A stretch of 64,000 nucleotides of DNA from Allium sativum (GCA_030737875.1 CM060909.1:35143159-35207158), one strand, 5' to 3'. Shown: positions 1-12,790, counted from the stretch's first letter. Numbers and translations are program-made. Notes: generated by a model from the sequence alone, not told the origin.

Positions 1-2107
1 TGTTTCCCGGTCCTTACAGACCTATAATCGAGGCGCCTCGCATTCCAACAACCACATAGGTGAAAAGTATATTAATGTCAGGGCTGGTAAGTCACTGACA
101 CCACCAAAGCTAGAAAGAAACGTCGTGCTCTCCCTGCAGTCCGTATCCCGTTTTTAACTCATACCGAGGTGTGAGGCTCGCGAATTTACGTTATACACAA
201 AGCTGCCACGTAGGCCGCTTTGATCGTCAACCACAAGACTTTGCTTTTCAACAAAAGCCTTGATTATTGCATCTTAGCGTGCCACACAGGCAATTCATGC
301 CATGCGACTGATGTCCATCGATATACAACCTCTGAGCTCGTACGTCTCAGAGAAGGGCATTAAGCAAAAGAATAAATTCTCCGCCGCCAAACAGATGTAT
401 ATTTAATAGAAATCAATCAACGCAGAATAAAATCCAATGTCAGACACACAATCCATTTACAAGTCCGTTCTGGGTCTGAACGAAACCGGAGGCACTTTCC
501 TCGCATATCCATCCATCTCCAAGTACGTCTGGACGACCAGCAACTATTTCCATCCTCTTGGGTGTACAGCCCAATTAGGATTGTCAGTAATTACCCAAAC
601 GATGTGAAGACTTCCAATCTTCGACCACCGTCTTCATCTTCGACATATCGTCGGATCGGTTATTCAGAATGGGTATAAACCCGGCCTTTCCGAACAACCC
701 GCGTATATTAAAACAAATGTTACATAAACACAACATACGCCTCATTCCAATTCAGAATATTCTTTTATTCACAAAATCACATTTTTAGGGAAAGGTTCTC
801 ATTAATTTTATCCAGGATAAATTCTTTAAAATTTATCCTTTAATCCTCCTTTGGATGTCGTTTCAAACCAAATTATGGTTTTCTAAATTAGTCGAGATTA
901 GCGAACCACACCGAAGTAATTATTTATTTTATTTCCCAATCCCAACCTATTCATCCCATGAAGCAAAACTGGTAATACTCCATATCTAACACCACGGTGT
1001 TATCGGTAAAATTAATTACCATTTCACGTCCAAATCTAATTAAAGATTTGACTATCATTCTGGAGCAAAACTGGTGATACTCCACTCTCGCTCATTTCTA
1101 AATTTGATAATTTAGATTATAGATTCACATTTCAACCTAATTGCAGATTCGTTAAAACTCCTTTTACTGGGTTAAAGAACTAGGTGTTATTTTAAAACAC
1201 AGTTCACGACAAACCCAAATCACATTCTATTTATTATCGGGTTAAAGAACTAGTGTTATTTAAAACACCGTTCACGATAAACCCATTTCAAATCCAATCA
1301 AATATATTAGAAATTCCGATTTATTTAAAACCCCTTTTTAAATCTAATTTATTTATTTAAAAATAATTGGGTTTTAAATTTAGTTCAAAACTAGTTCATT
1401 TCGATAAAAATCCATTTTTATCTTTTCAAATATGGAGTTTTTCACCCTAATTTTTCCCAAATCATTTCTTATGATTTTACACAAATTATTGATATTTTTA
1501 ATAATTTTATCAAGGCACGTACAGTCGATTTCCATCAACGGCCATCGAACTGCACTTACAGCGACCTTTTTCGAATTTGATTTGGACGTATCTCCAAATC
1601 CAACCGTTAGATTTCAAATTTCTAATATTCGTTAGAAAGCTCTTTTTGATACGAACCCAACGGTTCTGGATTTAGGAGAATCCGACGGTCGGATCTCCCG
1701 TAATGTCCGTTTGAAATATATGGTCGAAATTCATGAACTGCCGCGGCGCGGTGCGTTCTATTCAGGCCATTATATTATATATATATAATATATATAATAT
1801 ATTTCGTCGATTTCTATTTAAAACGAATTTTATAAATAGTTTTGAATTCGTTTCAAAAACAATTTCAACCTTTATTTCAAATTCAAATCGAAATTGAATT
1901 TTCTATTCTAAATTCGTTTTTACTTTCATTTCTATTTGATTTCAATTCAAATCGATTTTAATTCGACTCGAATTCATTTTCTTTTCAATTCAATTCAATT
2001 CGAATTCGTTATATATTTATTTCAAATTCAATTTCTTTTCTGTTCAATTCGAATTCAAATTGGTTTTATATTCAATTGAAATCAAATTTGTTTTCTAGTC
2101 AATTTAA

Positions 2108-2680
2108 TTCGAAATCGTTTTATATTCAATTCATTTCGAAATCGTTTTATATTCAATTCATTTCGAAATCGTTTTATATTCAATTCATTTCGAAATCGTT
2201 TTATATTCAATTCATTTCGAAATCGATTTGTTTTCTATTCTATTCAAATTCAATTTGGTTTTCTATTCGATTCAATTCAAATTGGTTTTCTATTCGATTC
2301 AATTCAAATTGGTTTTCTATTCAATCCAATTCAAATTGGTTTTCTATTCGATCCAATTCAAATTGGTTTTCTATTCGATTCAATTCAAATTGGTTTTCTA
2401 TTCGATTCAATTCAAATTGGTTTTCTATTCGATTCAATTCAAATTGGTTTTCTATTCGATTCAATTCAAATTGGTTTTCTATTCGATTCAATTCAAATTG
2501 GTTTTCTATTCGATTCAATTCAAATTGGTTTTCTATTTGATTCAATTCAAATTCGTTTTCTATTCAATTCAATTCAAATTGGTTTTCTATTCGATTCAAT
2601 TCAAATTGGTTTTCTGTTCGATTCAATTCAAATTAGTTTTCTATTCGATTCAATTCAAATTGGTTTTCTATTTCAAATAT
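2108..2680. repeat. 27-bp tandem arrays in LTR A
   Basis: Two adjacent arrays share a 27-bp period. The first (about 2108-2222) repeats CGTTTTATATTCAATTCATT plus seven bases four to five times. The second (about 2237-2680) repeats TTTTCTATTCGATTCAATTC plus seven bases about sixteen times, with scattered substitutions. Because 27 is a multiple of three, frames stay open on both strands; this is not evidence of coding. The equivalent arrays lie at 19715-20255 in LTR C. Confidence 0.95.
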
Positions 2681-2703
2681 TTCCTTTTCAAATATTCTAT
2701 TTC

Positions 2704-3076
2704 AAATATTTCGTTCAACACATGACTAATCTCAACGGATGAGTACAGTCAACACATGAACCTTTATTTTATATTGATAAAGATGTAAATTTTATTATTA
2801 AAATATTTCGTTCAACACATGACTAATCTCAACGGATGAGTACAGTCAACACATGAACCTTTACTTTATATTGATAAAGATGTAAATTTTATTATTAAAA
2901 TATTTCGTTCAACACATGACTAATCTCAACGGATGAGTACTGTCAACACATGAACCTTTATTTTATATTTATAAAGATGTAAATTTTGTTGTTAAAATAT
3001 TTCGTTCAACACATGACTAATCTCAACGGATGAGTACTGTCAACACATGAACCTTTATTTTATAATATTCTTTATC
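2704..3076. repeat. About 97-bp tandem repeat, four copies, LTR A
   Basis: Four head-to-tail copies begin near 2704, 2801, 2901 and 2997. Each starts ATTTCGTTCAACACATGAC and contains a second CAACACATGAACC, so each unit has an internal partial repeat. Two copies are seen in LTR B (10387-10580) and in the mosaic block (16128-16300), and four in LTR C. Confidence 0.9.
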
Positions 3077-3826
3077 TTCTAAATTGGAATGAGGCCCAAT
3101 CAATTACCATATAGCGTTAACTATATGGATTTCCATACAACACATGTATATTATAGCATTGAAAAATAATCAACCATCAACCAAAGTGCACTACACTGTA
3201 TAAGCATCAAATATAGATATCTAACGCTTATAACAGCCTGTCAATCAATCGATCGACATATTCAATCAACCAGGATGAGTGAACTTCAAATTTCATCCCA
3301 ACACCCGTGTGGGGTTTCAAACAATCAAACACAGATTTTATTTGTGCAGTTGGGCGATATGTAAAATTTATCGTCCCAATCAATGTCCTTCAAATAGGTG
3401 TACATAAACAAACCGTCCGGTTTGTAAATGAATATTTATTTATTCACATTCACGTTAAAAAATATATTTTTAACGATAAAATATTTTATTTTAACATATG
3501 AATTTCTATTCAGTTCATTTATTAAATAAAATGCTATCTTTATTTTTCTAACTTATTTTAGAAAAATTTCGGCGGCATAACGGCACGATACTAGAAACGG
3601 GACGAGGCCTAGCCTTATCCCCGGTCTAGTAAAGGCCCACGCCATTCACACATCAATCAAATCTATTCATTTCACCAAACAATTCGATTTCAATTAAATA
3701 ATCTAACTAATTTTTGCAATCAAACAAACAAGTCCTTGGTCTGTGGACGATTGTGTCGGGTGCTACTAAACACCGTCTGCATCCTAGTATACATATATAT
3801 ATAACTAGAAAAAAAGAAATTGAAAA

Positions 3827-3841
3827 GTGAGAAATTCTCAC
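3827..3841. other. Conserved 15-nt palindrome in LTR A
   Basis: GTGAGAAATTCTCAC is an inverted repeat with 7-base arms around one base. The same sequence sits at the same place in LTR B (11332-11346) and LTR C (21365-21379), and a variant lies in the diverged LTR D (35536-35550, GTGAGGAGTTCTCAC). Confidence 0.75.
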
Positions 3842-4487
3842 AAATAGCTATCCTAGCTCCACGGCACTTCATTTAGAGAAATCTTCGTCATTTTCGCCTT
3901 TTAGTCATCTTCGTTGCCCGTAGCCACTACATATATAAATATCACACATTTTTATATCCTGATGTCTTTAAAATAAAAATCACATTTTTATTTGTTTACT
4001 TTCAATTTAAAAATCATATTTTTATAATTGCTTCATATATTTAAAAATCGAATTTTTATTATGCTATTCAATATATAAAAATCGAATTTTTACTTTATAA
4101 TTTTCTATATAAAGGTTCCGCCTTTTCAAAAATAAAGATTTCGCCCTTTTAAATATATCATAAAAAATCACATCTTTATTCTGCTACTCATATAAAGATG
4201 ATATTTTTAATATTTCTATCATGTAAAAATTATATTTTTAATTCTCTACACAAACAAAAATCATATTTTTATATCATCTATATAGTAAAGAATATATTTT
4301 TAATACCTTAAAAATATAAAGATCATATTTTTATTACTTTAAAAATATAAAGATTGTATTTTGACTCTTTTTACAACCTAAAAATTATATTTTTAATCCA
4401 CTACATATGTAAAAATCAGATTTTTACAATGCTAATTATATATATAAATTAAAAACTGAAAAGAAAACTAAAATTAAAAGGGATAGA

Positions 4488-4870
4488 ACTCACTTTTTCT
4501 TTCGTCGTTGAAATCAGATTTTTAGAAGGAGGGAGGGGGTTGCGTCTTCAGCAGAAAAGGGGGAGGAGAGAGGCGGAGCAGATCGATTTGGGGTGTGGAG
4601 TGAGGGAGAGGCGAGCGGGGCTTGGGTTTTGGGGCGTCGGTCGATTGGCTGAGGGAGAAGAAGAGAGGCGGGGAGCGGAGGTAGAAGAGGAGGAGGGGAA
4701 GGAGAACGGAGGACGACGACTCGGAGGTGGGTGGCACGCTCGACGGTGGGATGGTGCGGCGCCCTAGGCGGCGACGGGTTCGATTTGTATTTTTTTCTCT
4801 TCTGAAACGAAATGAAAAGGGGAGGGGCCAACGTGATTTAAGGAGGAGGGAGAGAGAATATTTTTTTTTT
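4488..4870 (-). promoter_or_regulatory. Predicted transcribed leader with splice-donor-like edge, LTR A
   Basis: On the minus strand a pyrimidine- and CG-rich block of about 350 bases stands out from AT-rich surroundings. It is preceded by CCTCCTTAAATCAC, a weak TATA-like position, and ends at AAAGTGAGTTC (plus 4488-4493 is the complement of GTGAGT). This is the layout of a plant promoter, untranslated first exon and 5' splice site. The diverged copy in LTR D has a better TATA box. A serine/proline-rich 105-codon frame (4514-4831, minus) lies in the block but looks compositional. Function is inferred. Confidence 0.45.
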
Positions 4871-5743
4871 CATTTCAAAAAGTTGACCTTTACATACGAC
4901 CTCGAAACGAGGCCCACTGCCTGCCGTCCATAGCGTTTTACCCCCATTCCGAACACAATGGGATATGTATCGTAGGCTGATTTGATCGTTTTGATCAGTT
5001 TCCGTTGAAATTATATTTAAATCGCTATATTGAATTTTAAACATACATTTCAAATTACCGAGGTCTCATACTAACTCTATAAATCCCATAAAAATATTTT
5101 CTACCTTTGTATTGAAGATACGGTCCTAACAAAACTATTTCGTCGAATTCTGAGACCGTTAGAAAAATGGCCATTTTCCAGTCGATTAAAATCAACTGAA
5201 ACTGGTCAAACGCGTTTTCCTTTGCCACGCTCACATATTGATTCGAAAAATTATGAAATTTGGAATCTAGAATAACTTTACATCACGGACCCAACAAAAG
5301 TGGTTTCGTCGAAATCCGAGGTCGTTTGCAAAATTCCCATTTTTAAGGGCCTGAATTCCATAGCGACTATTCAGAATTTTCAACTGGACATATCTTTTGA
5401 TTCCCGCTATGAAATTTTGATTTTTCGGATTCGTTGGAAAGATATCATCAATTAGATCCTAATGATTTTGGTTTCACTAAAATCCGGATTATTTTGCACC
5501 CGGTACATTAAATTGAAGTTTGAAATCGAATTATCGAACTACCGCGCCATTTTCAATTCTATTTATAATTATATATAATTATTTATATTCTAACGACGAC
5601 GTATATAATATATACGTTCGAATTATATTCAAAATAAATTTCTCGTCGATTTTATTTAAAATAATCTATTTTAAATGTTCCAAAATTCGCTAAATTGCAA
5701 AAATAAAAATTTTAAACTGGTTCAGAATTTCCGGGTTATTACA

Positions 5744-5761
5744 ATCTCCCCCACTTAAAAC
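5744..5761 (-). other. Polypurine tract, internal domain 1
   Basis: Minus-sense GTTTTAAGTGGGGGAGAT abuts the LTR start TGTAATAACCC at 5743. This is the standard position for plus-strand priming in reverse transcription. The same tract is at 13689-13706. Confidence 0.8.
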
Positions 5762-6767
5762 TTTTCGTCTCCGAAAAGGAACAAAGTCGAAAGTGGTTTG
5801 ATTAATCAACTCTACGTTCGATCTGGCTTTCATTCTCCAACTTTTCAGTTTCTGAGAATTTTCAAATTTTCAAAAAATTTGGCTAACACCCTAAATTTTC
5901 GAAAAATTTCACCATAACCTCCCCTGCACCGGGAGCCACGGGAAAATCCCGAAATTGCCATATAGGCCTTCTGATCTCAAAAAGAAAAAGAAAAAGCCAA
6001 GCGGCTAGCCAATAGGCTCATAAAATCATCATCTCCCAAACAAAACAGTAAATTATATAGTAAACATGTACCTATTTGTCGGGCAAACAAATTTTATTCT
6101 CTGCTCTAGCCTCCTTGCTATGACCTATTCAATGTAAGTATATGTATATGAAAGCAAATGCGACTAATTTTCGATACAATTCAATATTTGATACAATTAG
6201 GCATAAAGGTTCAAAATTAGCAAACAAATAAACAACCAACACAAACATCAGTCAATTAGTGAATTAACGTTTCAAATTCATAATTTGATACATATACAAA
6301 AAATCTTGTTTTTGATGCCAATTCACAACAATGTGTTCTAGCTATAAAAGTTTTGGTTCTCACACCAGTCTAATGGAAATATATAGATATCACACCTTCG
6401 AAACACGAACATAAATATTGATAATGCGGCCGCATCATCAGAATTATCCCCGGATGTCTAGAATGTGACTCTATATCTATCCAGTATATTAAAACTTCGA
6501 ATATACGTTCATGACGCGTATATGCATAATCTTTATATACTCGATTGTCCATATTCAAAATAAATAAATAACCAAATACGTTTAAAACGATTTAAATTTT
6601 CAAAACAAAATTGTTTCCATTTGAAAAATATACTCTTCACACTCGTTCTAGGATACTACTGATCCTATCTCTAACGAGTCATTCTAATTTGATATTACTA
6701 ATCCAATATCTGATGAATTCTTTCGTATGATTCTAATGTGTCTTGTTCTCGAGCTCTGTAAACCAAA

Positions 6768-6779
6768 GCTCTGGTACCA
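6768..6779 (-). other. Primer binding site, initiator tRNA-Met type (variant)
   Basis: Minus-sense TGGTACCAGAGC, one base from the end of LTR B. The usual plant sequence is TGGTATCAGAGC, so this copy carries one T-to-C change. The intact form is in internal domain 2 (14712-14723) and in the Tekay element (24105-24116). Confidence 0.8.
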
Positions 6780-7394
6780 CTGTAAGATAGCCGACGAAAT
6801 CCGGTAGGCTTTGCAACCATCCCTTCATCCCCCAAGCAGCAGGTAATACCCACCGTGGCTCCCACATGGTCCCCCAGTCCCTTGTTTTACGGCGACCCTC
6901 TCGAGTCTCGCGCCTATTGGCGAACCAACGCCCTCCCCAGCGACATGTAGGGGTAAGAGTCTCCCGGTCGCCACCAAACCGCGAAGCGAGAACCCCCTAT
7001 CATGCGTACCCGGCCTACTAAGGGCCAGCAACAAGAACTGATAATTACATTGGAATATAAAAATCTGATTTTTATTATATATACGTTGAAATAAAGTGGT
7101 ATTTTTATAAAGGCGAAATCTATATTTTTATAAAGGCGAAATCCGTCAGAATATACAGAGTATAAATGAATAAATTACATTCCATAAATATCAGAGATTA
7201 CAATAAATTACATAGCAGCAGAAAAATAATACAAAGCACAACTGAAGGTGATATACGGATACAGAGCTTTCCGGATATCATTCCAGCTGTAAACCAGGAT
7301 CCTATGAATATAAATCTTCAAAACCAAAACTACTAGCTGCCCGTGCGGAAAATGGGGGCACCCAGAGTTTAGGTTAAAACAATAAACTCCAGGT

Positions 7395-7408
7395 CAGTCA
7401 TGTGACTG
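7395..7408 (-). other. Conserved 5-bp hairpin near LTR B 3' end
   Basis: CAGTC / GACTG with a four-base loop. The same flanked hairpin occurs in LTR C (17064-17077), the 55-kb fragment (55550-55563) and the Tekay LTRs (23679-23693, 31777-31791). Two other LTRs have a compensated form (59857-59871, 63704-63718). Confidence 0.7.
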
Positions 7409-9912
7409 GTGTGAGAACTAAAACAGTTATTTAAACTTTACTTTAAAAGAGAGTAATTCAAGGGACCACGCCGTATAACACGGAACGGGTTTCCTCCTAA
7501 GAATACCAGTGCATATCAATAAACAACGCAATGCTTTTTCGAAAAATGAAGCTATTATAAGACCCAGGTCCCATCACACAATGCAACGCAAGCCGGAGGA
7601 TGGGGTTTTCCCATATAATAGCCAAACATGCTTGATACGTTTAAAACAAATCATTTGATACTATAATAAGTGTATAGTGTCAAAATAGTTTCAATCATAA
7701 ATATAAATCATAGACGGCATGGGTACCATATATCATGTCGCCATATTAGTTCTACAATTAAAACCGCAATACACGTATTGGAAATTGGATTTCCTTCATG
7801 AGTCGAGGCAAGCGGCAAGCTCCTCTCCGCGCTCGAGACACTCTAGCAAATGTCCCAGGGTTACGCACTTTGGGCAACCCCTGGATCTTCAGGGCCGGTC
7901 CTCACTTACGTTAGAGGATTATTTATTCCTAAACACACGTTTCCCGGTCCTTACAGACCTATAATCGAGGCGCCTCGCATTCCAACAACCACATAGGTGA
8001 AAAGTATATAAATGTCAGGGCTGGTAAGTCACTGACACCACCAAAGCTAGAAAGAAATGTCGTGCTCTCCCTGCAGTCCTTATCCCGTTTTTGACTCATA
8101 CCGAGGTGTGAGGCTCGCAAATTTACGTTATACACAAAGCTACCACGTAGGCCGCTTTGATCATCATCCATAACACTTTGCTTTTCAACAAAAGCCTTGA
8201 TCATTGCATCTTAGCGTGCCACACAGGCAATTCATGCCATGCGACTGATGTCCATCGATATACAACCTCTGAGCTCGTACGTCTCAGAGAAGGGCGTTAT
8301 GCAAAAGAATAAATTCTCCGCCGCCAAACAGATGTATATTTAAAAGAAATCAATCAACACAGAATAAAATCCAATGTCAGACACATAATCCATTTACAAG
8401 TCCGTTCTGGGTCTGAACGAAACGGAGGCACTTTCCTCGCATATCCATCCATCTCCAAGTACGTCTGGACGACCACCAACTATTTCCATCCTCTTGGGTG
8501 TACAGCCCAATCAGGATCGTCAGTAATTGCCCAAACGATGTGAAGACTTCCGGTCTTCGACCACCGTCTTCATCTTCGACATATCGTCGAATCGGTTATT
8601 CAGAATGGGTATAAACCCGGCCTTTCCGAACAACCCGCTTATATTAAAAACAAATGTTACACAAACACAACATACGCCTCATTCCAATTCATATTCTCAG
8701 GGAAAGGTTCCCATTAATTTTATCCAAGATAAATTCTTTAAAATTTATCCTTTAATCTTCCTTTGGATGTCATTTCAAACCAAATTATGGTTTTCCAAAC
8801 TAGTCGAGATTAGCGAACCTCAACGAAGTAATTATTTATTTTATTTCCCAATCCCAACCTATTCATCCCATGAAGCAAAACTGGTAATACTCCATATCTA
8901 ATACTAGGGTGTTATCGGTAAAATTAATTACCATTTCACGTTCAAATCTAATTAAAGATTTAACTATCGCTTTGGAGCAAAACTGGCGATACTCCATTCT
9001 CAATCATTTATAAATTTGATAATTTAAATTATAGATTCACATTTCAACCTAATTGCAGATTCGTTAAAACTCCTTTTTCTGGGTTAAAGAACTAGGTGTT
9101 ATTTAAAACACAGTTCACGACAAACCCAAATCACATTCTATTTATTATCGTGTTAAAGAACTAGTGTTATTTAAACACCGTTCACGATAAACCCATTTCA
9201 AGTCCATTTAAATATATTAGAAATTCCGATTATTTAAAACCCCTTTTTAAATCTAATTTATTTATTTAAAAATAATTGGGTTTTAAATTTAGTTCAAAAC
9301 TAGTTCATTTCGATAAAAATCCATTTTTATCTTTTCAAATATGGAGTTTTTCATCCCAATTTTTCCCAAATCATTTCTTATGATTTTCACAAATTATTAC
9401 TATTTTTAATAATTTTATAAAGGCCCGCACAGTCGATTTCCAACAATGGCCATCGATCTGCACTTATAGCGACCTTTTTCAAATTTGATTTGGACGTATC
9501 TCCAAATCCAACCGTTAGATTTTGAATTTCAAATATTCATTAGAAAGCTCTTTTCGATACGAACCCAACGGTTCCGGTTTTAGGAGAATCCGACGGTCGG
9601 ATCTCCCGTAATGTCTGTTTGAAATAAATGGTCGAAATTCACGAACTACCGCGGCGCGGCACGTTCTATTCAGGCCATTATATTATATATATATATAATA
9701 TATATTTCATCGATTACTATTTAAAACGAATTTTATAAATAGTTTTGAATTCGTTTCAAAAACAATTCTAACTTCCATCTCAATTCAAATCAAAATTGAA
9801 TATTTCCTTATAAATTCGTTTTAAAATTCATTTCTATTCAATTCAAATTTCAATTCAATTTGAATTCATTTCAATTCAATTTGAATTCATTTCAATTCGT
9901 TTTCAATTCAAT

Positions 9913-10200
9913 TTGAATTTGTTATTTATTCAATTCGAATTCAATTTGTTATCTATTCAATTCAATTCGAATTCGTTATTTATTCAATTCGAATTCAATT
10001 CGTTATCTATTCAATTCAATTCGAATTCGTTATTTATTCAATTCGAATTCAGTTCGTTATCTATTCAATTCAATTCGAATTTGTTATTTATTCAATTCGA
10101 ATTCAATTCGTTATCTATTCAATTCAATTCGAATTCGTTATTAATTCAATTCGAGTTGGTTTTCAATTCAGTTCGAATTGGTATTCTATTCGATTCAATT
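9913..10200. repeat. 27-bp period array (54-bp dimers) in LTR B
   Basis: Alternating 27-bp units ending GTTATCTATTCAATTC and GTTATTTATTCAATTC repeat across this stretch. The period equals that of the A and C arrays but the sequence differs, so the arrays have turned over separately. The open frame over 9913-10413 is a by-product of the period. Confidence 0.85.
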
Positions 10201-10386
10201 CAAATTTCATTTCAAAATAAAACGATTTCGAAATCACTTTTCAATATTCATTTTAAAATGAATAAAATCGATATAAATATCGTTCACGTCAAAATGGCGT
10301 CAATTAAATCAACACGGCTTCATTTATTTCTATTTTCAAATATTCTGTTTCAAATATTTCCTATTATCAAAATATTTGTTATTATC

Positions 10387-10580
10387 AAAATATTTCGTTC
10401 AACACATGACTAATCTCAACGGATGAGTACTGTCAACACATGAACCTTTATTTTATATTGATAAAGATGTAAATTTTATTATTAGAATATTTCGTTTAAC
10501 ACATGACTAATCTCAACGGATGAGTACAGTCAACACATGAACCTTTATTTTATATTGATAAAGATGTAAATTTTATTATT
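10387..10580. repeat. About 97-bp tandem repeat, two copies, LTR B
   Basis: Two copies of the unit beginning ATTTCGTTCAACACATGAC or the variant ATTTCGTTTAACACATGAC. They match the four-copy arrays of LTRs A and C. Confidence 0.85.
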
Positions 10581-11331
10581 ATTCTTTATTTTCTAGATTG
10601 GAATGAGGCCCAATCAATCACCATATAATGTTAATTATATGGATTTTCATACATCACACGTATATAATAGCATTGAAAAATAATCAACCATCAACCAAAG
10701 TGCACTACACTGTATAAGCATCAAATATAGATATCTAACGCTTATAACAACCTGTCAATCAATCGATCGACATATTTAATCAATCAGGATAAGTGAACTT
10801 CAAATTTCATCCCAACACCCGTGTGGGGTTTCAAACAATCATACACAGATTTTAGTTGTGCAGTTGGGCGATGTGTAAAATTTATCGACCCAATCAATAT
10901 CAGTCAAATCAGTGTATATAAACAGATCGGTCGATTTGTTTATAAATATTTATTTATTCACATTCCACGTTAAAAATTATATTTTTAACGATAAAACATT
11001 TTATTTTAACACATGAATTTTTATTCAGTTCATTTATGCAATAAAAATGATATTTTTATTTTTCTAACATATTTTAGAAAATTTCGGCGGCATAACGGCA
11101 CGATACTAGAACGGGACAAGGCCTAGCCTTATCCCCGGTCTAGTGAAGGCTCACGCCATTCACACATCAATCAATCCATTCCATTTCACCAAACAACTCA
11201 AATTTCAATCAAATAATCTAACTAATTTTTGCAATCAAACAAACAAGTCCATGGTCTGTGGACGATTGTGTCGGGTGCTACTAAGCACCGTCTGCATCCA
11301 AGTATATATATAACTAGAAAGAAATTGAAGA

Positions 11332-11346
11332 GTGAGAAATTCTCAC
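11332..11346. other. Conserved 15-nt palindrome in LTR B
   Basis: GTGAGAAATTCTCAC, identical to 3827-3841 and 21365-21379. Confidence 0.75.
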
Positions 11347-11569
11347 CAATAGCTATCCAATACCACGACACTCCTATTGTAGAGATCTTCGTCGTTCTCG
11401 CCTTTTTATCACCTTTGTTGTCCGTAGCCACTACATATATAAAAATCACATTTTTTTTTATTTGCTGATGTCTTTAAAATAAAAATCACATCTTTATTTG
11501 TTGACTTTCAATTTGAAAATCATATTTTTATAATCGCTTCATACATTTAAAAATCGAATTTTCACTTCG

Positions 11570-11775
11570 CTATTCAATATATAAAAATCGAATTTTTATT
11601 ATACTATTCAATATATAAAAATCAAATTTTAACCTTGTTATTCAATATATAAAAATCGTATTTTTACTATGCTATTCAATATATAAAAATCAAAATTTTA
11701 CCTTGTTATTCAATATATAAAAATCAAATTTTTATTATACTATTCAATATATAAAAATCAAATTTTTATTACCTC
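11570..11775. repeat. About 35-bp tandem repeat in LTR B
   Basis: About six copies of a unit built on TATTCAATATATAAAAATC followed by an A/T tract. LTRs A and C have one or two units at the same place, so this is an expansion private to B. Confidence 0.8.
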
Positions 11776-11857
11776 GCTATATGGATAAAAATTTCATTTT
11801 CACACCGCTACTATATAGATAAAAATTCTATTTTTACCTCGCTATTCTCTATATAAT

Positions 11858-11992
11858 GATTTCGCCTTTTCAAATATAAAGATTTCGCCTTTTCAAATAT
11901 AAAGATTTCGCCTTTTAAAATATAAAGATTTCGCCTTTTCATATATAAAGATTTCGCCTTTTCAAATGTAAAGATTTCGCCTTTTCAAATAT
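11858..11992. repeat. 23-bp tandem repeat, six copies, LTR B
   Basis: Six copies of GATTTCGCCTTTTCAAATAT plus AAA. Only one or two degenerate copies are present in LTRs A and C (near 4135 and 21660). Confidence 0.88.
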
Positions 11993-12462
11993 ATCATTAT
12001 AAAAATCACATTTTTATTTTTCTACACATATAAAGATGGTATTTCTAATATTCCTATCATGTAAAAGTTATATTTTTACTTCTCTACATAAACAAAAATC
12101 ATATTTTTACATCATCTATATAGTAAAGACTATATTTTTAATACCTTAAAAAATATAAAAATCATATTTTTAATTCTTTAAAAATATAAAAATCAAAGAA
12201 AACATGTTCTTAAAATCAACAAGAATCCATTTTTGAAACCAAAGAAAATCCATAACTAAAAATCAAATCTTTACAGTTTTTCAAATCATATCATTTCAGT
12301 TTATATAAAGAACTTATTTTTATGATGCTATTAAAAAAAGTAAAAATCCTATAATTTCATTACTGATTTTTACCCTATGCGTTTATATTTTTTTTTCAAA
12401 AACTGATTTTAATAATGTATGTAACCTAAGTAAAATCAGATTTAAAATAAAATAATATAAAA

Positions 12463-12790
12463 ACTCACCTAAACATTGTAAAAATCCGATCTTTGCAGCT
12501 GACGGGGTTCACGTCGGAGCCTGGTGGTTGAAGGAGGTCGGCGTGAGGTCTGGCCGTCGGGGGGAGGGAGTGTTGATGGCCGGTGGTGGCACTGGAGCTA
12601 CAGGTGGCGGTTTCGGGTGGAGTACTGATTAGAGCGTCGGGTTTTTTTTAGGGGTTTGGGGATGGTCAGGGGATCGACGTAGGGAGGTGGAGCACGGCGG
12701 AGTGGGGAGGAGGTGGGGGCTTTTTTATTTCGATTCTGAATCGAATGAAGAAGGGGGGGGGGCAGGAGGATTTAAGGAGGAGAGAAAGAA
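12463..12790 (-). promoter_or_regulatory. Predicted leader with splice-donor-like edge, LTR B
   Basis: This is the GC-richer block matching that of LTR A, with quite different sequence. Minus-sense TTTAGGTGAGTTT (the complement of GTGAGT lies at 12463-12468) marks its edge with the AT-rich DNA. Layout is conserved although sequence is not. The role as leader and 5' splice site is inferred. Confidence 0.4.

Larger units (their letters stand above)
1..5743 (-). mobile_element. LTR A of non-coding large-LTR element (cut by window start)
   Basis: Long terminal repeat read on the minus strand. It starts at 5743 with TGTAATAACCCGG and runs off the left edge of the window. The first internal base is 5744, where a polypurine tract follows, so this is the 3' LTR of the unit. 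It aligns nearly base for base with 17611-23298 (LTR C); about 20 differences in the first 640 bases were counted by eye. It contains two tandem arrays, an AT-rich stretch with many AAAAATC..ATTTTT words (3950-4440), and a pyrimidine-rich leader (4500-4860, minus sense). It encodes no recognisable protein. Short open frames inside it follow repeat periodicity or base composition. Confidence 0.85.
5744..6780 (-). mobile_element. Internal domain 1 of non-coding large-LTR element
   Basis: A 1037-bp domain between LTR A and LTR B, bounded by a polypurine tract on the left and a tRNA primer site on the right. It is exactly as long as internal domain 2 (13689-14725) and nearly identical to it, apart from a patch near 6415-6475. 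It has no gag or pol and no frame longer than about 60 codons, so the element must borrow proteins in trans. The minus-sense motif TTCGGAGACGAAA about 20 bases before the polypurine tract resembles TTCGGGGACGAAA at the same place in the Tekay element, pointing to descent from that clade. Confidence 0.8.

Noticed and set aside
2076..2725. Long frames on both strands rich in NWFSIRFNS or VFYSIQFKL-type repeats
   Set aside because: They follow the 27-bp tandem array, whose period is a multiple of three. Several frames are open at once, and the same happens at 19686-20312 and 9913-10413.
2704..3076. Regular repeats suggesting a CRISPR-like array
   Set aside because: Units are head-to-tail without unique spacers, inside a plant LTR, and recur in sister LTRs.
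4514..4831. Serine/proline-rich minus-strand protein, also 21987-22606
   Set aside because: Composition of a pyrimidine-rich leader opens several frames. Lengths and sequences are not kept in LTRs B and D.
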